Under the pieces are notes generated by a model. That model was given only the letters and a program-made list of their open reading frames with translations, did no database searches and had not been told where the DNA came from. Positions 13,794-19,031 of a stretch of 19,031 bases of DNA are shown here, one piece after another (the stretch's first letter is position 1; each line of letters begins with the position of its first letter). Position numbers and translations under genes: made by a program. This stretch comes from JAJFUV01 sp964561215 (GTDB lineage: Bacteria > Acidobacteriota > Terriglobia > Bryobacterales > Bryobacteraceae): NCBI GenBank assembly GCA_964561215.1, contig CAZLOS010000097.1:1-19031 (forward strand). Reading direction: 5' to 3'.

Positions 13794-14953
13794 CGCGCGG
13801 CGGTGCAGCGGAACGATTCGTAGAGCGCGGGCAGCGCCTCTCGCAGCGCCCGCGCGTTCTCTTCGAAATCGCCGCGATCGTACATCTCGAAGTTGCTGGG
13901 GCCCTTGCTCCATTCCCAGGTGAACAGCCCGTTGTCGCGAACCGAGACCCGGCACGGCTTCATCTCATTTGGCAGGATGCGGTCGCCCGGACGCACCTCG
14001 CCCGCCGGCAGGATCCGATACCCCAGGCCGGGGCGGTGCACCAGACGGCGGTTGGCCGTCCGGATCCAGACGGCGGTCTCCCACACGTGATGAGGCCGCG
14101 CCGCGATCCGATCGACCACTTCAGCCGGCCAGTCGTGATCGAGCGCTTCCAGGAAGGCCGACCGCATGCTCCGCTCGAAGGCATAGCAGAGATAGCGCCG
14201 CAGCCTCGGATCCATCCCCTTCACAAAGGCGAGATCCGGCAGCTTCCAGTAGCAGTTGTTCGAATCCATGCCGAACGGACCCTTGTCCGAGGCGCATGGA
14301 TAGATGGCCACCGGCAAGTCTGACCTGAGTATGCAAACCATGGCGTGAGGGTCGAGTTCGACGTTCCACTCGATGTAGCGCGGCGTAGTGGAGCCCGCGC
14401 AAAGATGAATCTTTGCCACCTTCGCTCGCAGCAGGCGCGGTTCGCGGTTGAAGGCGGCGGCAAGCGGACGGGCGGATCCGAAACTGACGATGTGGACTTT
14501 CTCTCGCGAGGTGCGCAGAACATCGAGGATCAGCCGGACGCCGGCTTGCTGGAACTCCGGAGCGTCCAGGAGCTTGTCGGAAGGAGAACGGAGCGGCTCG
14601 AATGGACCGATCCCATACGGCACATTGCGGTCGAACAGGTAATTGAGCTGCATCGCGGGAACGACACCCGGATCGCGCGGGCCGTCCTTGTCGATCACTT
14701 TGCCGCTGGCACTGGTAGCTACCGCGCGCCGGAACTTCCCGGTTACGTCCAGGATGACGGCCTTGAGATCGATCTCCGGGAGTGCGTAGGCGGCGATCAG
14801 GTCCACGTTGTCGCCGATGTCCTGGTGCGGATGATAGAGGTCCGTGATGTCGATGACCGGCACGCGTACCCGCTCGTGCGGCGCCGCCCAGAGCGCTGCC
14901 GCGCCCAATATCGTCTGACGCCTGGAAAGAAGCTGCTTGCCCGGCATATTCAT
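13790..14953 (-). CDS. Exported nucleoside-hydrolase-like protein
   Basis: The 387-residue protein starts at ATG 14953 with AAGGGG (14960-14965) six bases upstream; a second ATG at 14947 is also possible. The N-terminus has a twin-arginine-like LSRRQTILGAAAL. The mature start PVIDITDLYHPHQDIGDNVD followed by LIAAYALPEIDLKAVILD corresponds to the N-terminal strand and Ca-binding Asp cluster of the inosine/uridine-preferring nucleoside hydrolase fold. It lacks the canonical DxDxGxDDxxAL, so it is a divergent member. Later blocks (KVHIVSFGSARPLAAAFN; WNVELDPHAM) fit the same fold. The substrate is unknown and hydrolase activity uncertain. It follows the M19 gene after 27 bases and is probably co-transcribed with it. 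Confidence 0.75.
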   Translation of the reverse strand: MNMPGKQLLSRRQTILGAAALWAAPHERVRVPVIDITDLYHPHQDIGDNVDLIAAYALPEIDLKAVILDVTGKFRRAVATSASGKVIDKDGPRDPGVVPAMQLNYLFDRNVPYGIGPFEPLRSPSDKLLDAPEFQQAGVRLILDVLRTSREKVHIVSFGSARPLAAAFNREPRLLRAKVAKIHLCAGSTTPRYIEWNVELDPHAMVCILRSDLPVAIYPCASDKGPFGMDSNNCYWKLPDLAFVKGMDPRLRRYLCYAFERSMRSAFLEALDHDWPAEVVDRIAARPHHVWETAVWIRTANRRLVHRPGLGYRILPAGEVRPGDRILPNEMKPCRVSVRDNGLFTWEWSKGPSNFEMYDRGDFEENARALREALPALYESFRCTAAR

Positions 14954-14980
14954 CCGCTTCCCCTTTGCTGTAATATTCGC

Positions 14981-16189
14981 CTATTTCTCGGTTACCTGCC
15001 GGAACACGCGCAGCAGGTTGCCACCCAGGAACTTCTTGATGCACGTTTCGGACCAGCCCCGGCGCACCATCGCATCGGTGATCAGCGGCAGGTCCCGGAT
15101 GTCGCGCATGCCGCGCGGCAGCGTAGGACCGCCGTCGATATCGGTGCCCAGCACGACATGATCTTCGCCCACCAGCGCGATGGCGCGTTCCACCACCTGT
15201 ACCCAACCGTCGGGCGTCAGTTTGATATCGTCCGGCGCGTCGCAGCCCATCATGGGGAATTGCGGCGCCACGATGCGATCGATCTCCTCGATAGACAGCC
15301 GCTCCTCCTTCTTGCCAATGGCGGAGCGTTCCCAGAACGTCTTGCCTGTGGCTTTCTTGCGGTATTCGTACACGCGCACGTTGTGGAACTCGTTGCCGAT
15401 CTGGAAGCCGATGACGCCGCCCTTGGCGGCCAGTTTCTTCGCCAGCGCATCCGGCATGTTGCGCGGGATGTTGTTGAAGCCGCGCAGGCCGTGGTGAGTG
15501 GCGACGATCGGATCCTTGCTTACTTCGATGGCCTGTTCGATGGTCGCATCCGAGGCGTGGCTCACATTGATGAGGATGCCCAGGCGATTCATCTCCGCGA
15601 CCACGGCGCGGCCGCGGGCGTTCAAGCCGTTCCACTTGGACGGCGCGCAGCATGAGTCGGCGAAATTGTTCGTCCAATTGTGCGCCGGCAACATGGCGAC
15701 GCGCACGCCAAGCCGGTACAGATTGCGCAGCACGCCAAGATCGCCGTCCAGGTCCCAGCCGCCTTCGATGTCGAGCACGGCGGCCATCTTGCCGCGCGCG
15801 ACGATACGCTCGATCCCGGTAGCGTTTCTTGCCAGTTCGATGGTGGCGCGGTTGAGTTCAAGCTGCTCGATCGCGGTGTCGATCAAACGCAGCACCTGCT
15901 TGGTTTCGTAACGCGGAGGGTAGTATTCTTCGGTGACGAACACTGTGTAGAACATGGCCTTCACGCCGCCCTCGCGTGCACGGGGTAGATCGAACTGGCC
16001 TCCTTCGAGGCGGTCGCCCATGCTGCCACCGTGGTAGAACTGGCGGTTGGCCACGTGGACGTGGCCGTCGAGCACCAGCGATCCGAAGTGAATGCGGCGG
16101 GCCTCGGCGGGAATATCGGCGGCGGCGAGAGGCAGCGCCCACGCCGCGCACCCTAGAACAGCGCGACGGAAAGACCGCGCGATCGTCAT
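14981..16189 (-). CDS. Exported membrane dipeptidase-like metalloenzyme (peptidase M19)
   Basis: The 402-residue protein has a signal peptide (MTIARSFRRAVLGCAAWALP, cleavage near LAAADI). It shows M19 blocks in order: LDGHVHV at about 40-46, AVLDIEGGWDLD with the bridging Glu, INVSHASD with a zinc His, ATHHGLRGF with the second-site His, HVVLGTDIDGG with the catalytic Asp, and GGNLLRVFR at the end. In renal dipeptidase the first motif is DGHxD; here the Asp ligand is replaced by His. Known members cleave dipeptides, including D-amino-acid or beta-lactam substrates, outside the cytoplasm. The start ATG is three bases after the glycosyltransferase stop and has no clear ribosome-binding site, so translation is probably coupled. 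Confidence 0.9.
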   Translation of the reverse strand: MTIARSFRRAVLGCAAWALPLAAADIPAEARRIHFGSLVLDGHVHVANRQFYHGGSMGDRLEGGQFDLPRAREGGVKAMFYTVFVTEEYYPPRYETKQVLRLIDTAIEQLELNRATIELARNATGIERIVARGKMAAVLDIEGGWDLDGDLGVLRNLYRLGVRVAMLPAHNWTNNFADSCCAPSKWNGLNARGRAVVAEMNRLGILINVSHASDATIEQAIEVSKDPIVATHHGLRGFNNIPRNMPDALAKKLAAKGGVIGFQIGNEFHNVRVYEYRKKATGKTFWERSAIGKKEERLSIEEIDRIVAPQFPMMGCDAPDDIKLTPDGWVQVVERAIALVGEDHVVLGTDIDGGPTLPRGMRDIRDLPLITDAMVRRGWSETCIKKFLGGNLLRVFRQVTEK

Positions 16190-16192
16190 GAA

Positions 16193-17779
16193 CTACATTC
16201 TAGCCATGATCGCGTCCGGTTTTTCGAATAGTACGACGTCGACATCGCCGAACGGACCGAGGCTGCGGGCCGTCCAGCCGGGTAGACGCGCGGCGAACCA
16301 ATGACGCCAGTCACGCGAGCTCTTCGCGCTTCCGTAAATGGCGAAGCGTTGCGCTGGCCCAATGGGGCCTGCGATCAACTCCGACGCGTATCGTTCCGCT
16401 TCAGGGCCAGGCTCGAACGGGAACAGCAGCGGGCGGCCCGGGACTGGATACACACTGAGGTGGGCATATAGGAATCCCGGCCGCGCGTAGTTGGGGCTCC
16501 AGACGGGTGGTTTGGCCTCAATGAACGGACTGGGACAAATCACGGGGAAATGCGAGTCGCCCAGCGCGTCCAGCGAGGCCGCTGCGCCGCGCCAATCGGA
16601 TTGATGGATGAGCGGGCAGGCCCCCTTCCAGTCCGCCTGGAACAACAGGAGGCCTACCCCCAACGCCAGAGTCATGGACTTCCAGTGGCGCCCTGGAACA
16701 TATCGGGAGACTAAGAAGGTAGTTCCCAACACAGCACCAGGCAGTAACAAAGACAGATAGCGCGAAACGAAGACGCTGTTGCCCGACAACCGCGAGTAGA
16801 TAAACAACGTCACCGGATGGACGAACCACCATCCCAGAAGTAACATCGCTGAAGAAGCCGGCAAGCGAGTGCGCGGCCACTTACGCGCCCGGGAGAGCAG
16901 CCACACCACAGGCAGGCAGGCGCCCAAGAGTCCAAACTTGAGCGCGTAAACCAGATTGCGCAGTGTGGGCGGTGGCACGATGACATGCGCCGCGGCGCCG
17001 CGCATCAGCTCGAACGCCCGGAGGCCGACGGGGATGAGCGTGAGGCCCAGCACCAAGAAGACGATGACCGCGTCACGCCTCCCCGCCGGAGTCTCTTTCT
17101 TGAGCAGCCGCGCTCCCGCATACAACGGAAACACCAGATAGAACGGCCAGTACACCAGGTGTGTTCGCCACACCAGGGCCGCGAAGAGTATGAATAGCGC
17201 GGCATCGGGTACTCGCGCCCGGTCCAGCCAGCGAATCAGGAATACCACGCTCAACGCCGCGACGAGCATGCCCAACGAGTAGGGCCGCGCATCCGCGGCT
17301 TCGGCGTTTATCCCGCCCATTGAGAAACAGCCCAACGCGGCGAACCAGCCGGCCTGCGGATGAACCAACCGCCTGGCGATCCAGGCCATGGCAAGCGCGG
17401 CACCGGCCGCGGCAATGAGGGATGGTACCCTGTACCATACTTCCGAGAAACCGAACCAGCTGTCTATCAAATGAGGCAGGACATAATAAATGGACTGGGG
17501 AACTTGCGGTGCGACGCTCAAAGAAGCGTGTCCGGCACCGAATCGCACCACGAACGCCGTGACCGTCTCATCCACCCAGAAACTGGAGGCGAGCGGCGTA
17601 ACCCAGAAGCGATACACGCAAAGGCCAAACAATCCCAACCATAGAGCAGTGCCCGCATGCGTGTAAAGATTCGTTAACGTTCTCAATAAGCCCTTGACAA
17701 CACAACTTACACTCGTAAGATCATCGTGCGGAAAGTCGCAGGCGGGGATTGGATCACGGCCGTTCACGAAAGATATCAC
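16193..17779 (-). CDS. Polytopic GT-C-type membrane glycosyltransferase
   Basis: The protein has up to 528 residues, with about nine to eleven transmembrane segments across 40-390 and a C-terminal soluble tail. The first extracytoplasmic loop has SSFWVDETVTAF, the acidic DE motif of GT-C enzymes. INAEAADARPYSLGM is the typical following loop of the ArnT/PMT-like (GT39/GT83) families. Such enzymes move a sugar from a polyprenyl phosphate onto a lipid or protein on the periplasmic face. The GTG at 17779 is the outermost start but has no spaced ribosome-binding site. A TTG at 17686, preceded by AAGGG, is an alternative that would drop a hydrophilic 31-residue N-terminus and leave the overlapping plus-strand promoter outside the gene. 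It heads the run with the M19 and nucleoside-hydrolase-like genes. Confidence 0.85.
   Translation of the reverse strand: MISFVNGRDPIPACDFPHDDLTSVSCVVKGLLRTLTNLYTHAGTALWLGLFGLCVYRFWVTPLASSFWVDETVTAFVVRFGAGHASLSVAPQVPQSIYYVLPHLIDSWFGFSEVWYRVPSLIAAAGAALAMAWIARRLVHPQAGWFAALGCFSMGGINAEAADARPYSLGMLVAALSVVFLIRWLDRARVPDAALFILFAALVWRTHLVYWPFYLVFPLYAGARLLKKETPAGRRDAVIVFLVLGLTLIPVGLRAFELMRGAAAHVIVPPPTLRNLVYALKFGLLGACLPVVWLLSRARKWPRTRLPASSAMLLLGWWFVHPVTLFIYSRLSGNSVFVSRYLSLLLPGAVLGTTFLVSRYVPGRHWKSMTLALGVGLLLFQADWKGACPLIHQSDWRGAAASLDALGDSHFPVICPSPFIEAKPPVWSPNYARPGFLYAHLSVYPVPGRPLLFPFEPGPEAERYASELIAGPIGPAQRFAIYGSAKSSRDWRHWFAARLPGWTARSLGPFGDVDVVLFEKPDAIMARM
17694..17721 (+). promoter_or_regulatory. Sigma70-like promoter with embedded inverted repeat
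   Basis: TTGACA (17694-17699), a 16-base spacer and TAAGAT (17716-17721, four of six) face right. CTTAC (17706-17710) and GTAAG (17715-17719) form a perfect inverted repeat around ACTC, overlapping the -10 as a repressor operator would. No plus-strand gene follows within about 1.1 kb, so its product is unknown. It lies within the extended 5' part of the glycosyltransferase frame. Confidence 0.4.
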
Positions 17780-17892
17780 CCTTGGCGTGCTTACGCTGCA
17801 CTACCATGGACGTATCAGCTATCGAGACCCGTTGCTAAATGTGTGTTAAAAGCACGCGACACGCGCCGGAGTTGAGGGAGAAGGATGCGCGG

Positions 17893-18786
17893 TCACGCCC
17901 TCACGCCGAAGACTTTCTCTGCGTAAAGACGGCTGAAACGCAGGTTCTCTTCGACGCTCCGCGTCAGTTTGGTTTCCTTGGCGTAGTAGAGTTCGACAAC
18001 AAGGTAACCTGCGAAGCCATTCTTCTTAAGGTAGGTGGCGACGGCCGGATAATCGACCTGGCCCGCTTCGAGGGATTCGAGCCAGACGTTGTCGCGCGAA
18101 TTACGCAGGTGCACGCTCCCCAGGCGGCCCTGGCATTCCTTCAGCAAGCCGAGGACGTCCTGGCCTCCGCGCAGCACCCAGTCCGTATCCATGCACACCC
18201 ACATCAGCTTGGGGTCGGTATTGCGCAGCAGGTGCCGCCACTCGCGCGCGCCGTCCCTCATTTCCGGCTCGTGGTGGTGCACAAAGAGTTTCATGCCGCG
18301 CCTGCGCAACTGCTCACCCAGCCGATTGACGTTGCCTGCCTGTATTGCGAGTTCGTCGTCGGTCTTGCGCGCGCCCTTGGGCTTGGGACTAGGGTTGAAG
18401 CTGATGATTTCGCCGCCCACGCTCTGCAGCGCTTCAGCTACCGCAATCGTGGCGGCGATGGTGTTGCCGGCGGCATCCTGTTCGTGCATCACGCCGCCGT
18501 TGTATGCGATTGGGCACGAGATCTTGTACTGCTTGGCGAGATCGCGCGTCTTGGTTAGCGCCTCGCCCTGGAGCCATGTGTTCATCAATTCTACGCGGTG
18601 GTAACCGGCTCTGTGGATGGACGCGAAGGCCTCCCCCAGACCATCCACGGTTGCGATCTTGCGCTGGCCGAACTGCTGCGCCCAGATAACGGTTTGCGTG
18701 GCCAGTTTCGGATTGTAGGGCGCCTTGGCCAGCGCCAAGGGCGATGCCGCGAGCCCCGCGATCAGTTCCCTGCGTGTGTAGTTCAT
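17893..18786 (-). CDS. Tat-type sugar phosphate isomerase/epimerase (TIM barrel)
   Basis: The 297-residue protein begins MNYTRRELIAGLAASPLALA, a twin-arginine-like signal. The body has the xylose-isomerase-like / AP-endonuclease-2 TIM barrel. RVELMNTW, FVHHHEPEM, VCMDTDWVLRGG, SVHLRNSRD and VVELYYAKE end successive strands and supply the Glu/His/Asp metal ligands expected for the family. Relatives isomerise or epimerise sugars such as 3-keto sugars and inosose, and many acidobacterial members are exported. The ATG at 18786 has only a weak GGA upstream. The 113 bases to the glycosyltransferase frame hold no gene. The functional class is clear, but the substrate is not. Confidence 0.88.
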   Translation of the reverse strand: MNYTRRELIAGLAASPLALAKAPYNPKLATQTVIWAQQFGQRKIATVDGLGEAFASIHRAGYHRVELMNTWLQGEALTKTRDLAKQYKISCPIAYNGGVMHEQDAAGNTIAATIAVAEALQSVGGEIISFNPSPKPKGARKTDDELAIQAGNVNRLGEQLRRRGMKLFVHHHEPEMRDGAREWRHLLRNTDPKLMWVCMDTDWVLRGGQDVLGLLKECQGRLGSVHLRNSRDNVWLESLEAGQVDYPAVATYLKKNGFAGYLVVELYYAKETKLTRSVEENLRFSRLYAEKVFGVRA

Positions 18787-18791
18787 ATCAG

Positions 18792-18820
18792 TTGTCCGCG
18801 CTAGTATCCTATCGCATATT
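18792..18820 (+). promoter_or_regulatory. Weak candidate promoter for the right-edge gene
   Basis: TTGTCC (18792-18797), 17 bases and CATATT (18815-18820, four of six) are at ideal spacing, 26 bases before the ATG at 18846. The matches are modest. The region is the 59-base gap between divergent genes, so a promoter is expected somewhere here. Confidence 0.3.
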
Positions 18821-18845
18821 CCGGCGTTGTATGATGGCTGGCGCC

Positions 18846-19031
18846 ATGAAGACGATTCTGCTGATCCTGGGTATCTCGGTTCTGGCCGCCGCTCAGCCGG
18901 CTCCCGTCAAACAACAAATAGAGGACCTCGATCGCTTGGACCTTCAACTTGGCCAACCGGCTTGGCGCGACGCCGACCAAACGCCCCGTTATGACTCCGG
19001 GCCGGTACAGTATGACCTCCACGCCGCGCGC
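18846..19031 (+). CDS. Exported protein of unknown function, N-terminal 62 codons (runs off the right edge)
   Basis: From ATG 18846 the frame is open to the window end. The start MKTILLILGISVLAAAQPAP is a good Sec signal peptide with likely cleavage around AAAQ. It is followed by a charged, probably helical stretch (VKQQIEDLDRLDLQLGQPAW) and then RDADQTPRYDSGPVQYDLHA. In-frame ATGs at 18831 and 18834 would add a few residues; 18846 gives the best signal peptide, but none has a clear ribosome-binding site. I do not recognise the family. It is divergent from the isomerase gene. Confidence 0.6.
   Translation, partial: MKTILLILGISVLAAAQPAPVKQQIEDLDRLDLQLGQPAWRDADQTPRYDSGPVQYDLHAAR

Noticed and set aside
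14345..15655. 436-codon plus-strand open frame over the same two genes
   Set aside because: Antisense shadow with no ribosome-binding site or recognisable motif.
14121..15677. 518-codon minus-strand open frame across the M19 and nucleoside-hydrolase-like genes
   Set aside because: It is in the wrong frame, spans both real genes and their gap, and gives a low-complexity Arg/Gly/Pro-rich translation.

Overview
The window looks like a chromosomal segment of a high-GC, Gram-negative soil-type bacterium, most likely an acidobacterium of the Bryobacterales/Solibacter group. This is inferred from GC-rich codon use, several Tat-type or signal-peptide-bearing sugar-catabolism proteins, a short ceramidase-like protein, and a relic of a small secreted protein family common in Acidobacteria. 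No rRNA, tRNA or CRISPR array was seen.

Layout. 1-359: the 5' end of an insertion sequence (IS5/IS1182-type transposase, leaving the window on the left), abutting the stop codon of the next gene. 360-4628: a carbohydrate-type regulon with a Tat-exported Gfo/Idh/MocA oxidoreductase (-), a divergent ROK-family regulator (+) and a convergent ceramidase-like secreted hydrolase (-). The two minus-strand genes share a 23-bp palindrome placed exactly 15 nt upstream of a TTGAC -35-like element, so the ROK protein between them is a natural candidate binder. 4827-9190: two overlapping genes for a 2-hydroxyacyl-CoA dehydratase-activase-like system: a 1037-residue protein with two ATPase/[4Fe-4S] activase modules plus DUF2229, and a 434-residue HgdB/C (D-component)-like partner. 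9215-10219: a broken gene relic and a VIT/CCC1-type metal transporter (-).

10330-13793: a good sigma70-like promoter and a roughly 260-nt structured leader, followed by a predicted outer-membrane protein, metY (O-acetylhomoserine sulfhydrylase) and cysK (cysteine synthase). All three are on the plus strand with tight spacing, probably one sulfur-assimilation operon. 13790-17779: a minus-strand run of a polytopic GT-C-type glycosyltransferase, an M19 dipeptidase-like metalloenzyme and a nucleoside-hydrolase-like protein, with 3-nt and 27-nt gaps. 17893-18786: a Tat-type sugar phosphate isomerase/epimerase-like TIM-barrel protein (-). 18846-end: the first 62 codons of an exported protein of unknown function (+).

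The main points for a second look are the shared operator/-35 geometry around the ROK gene, the pseudo-dimeric activase and its overlapping partner, two strong plus-strand promoters without an obvious immediate gene (10330 and 17694), and an unusual metal-ligand substitution in the M19 protein. I found no clearly new multi-gene defence or mobile system.
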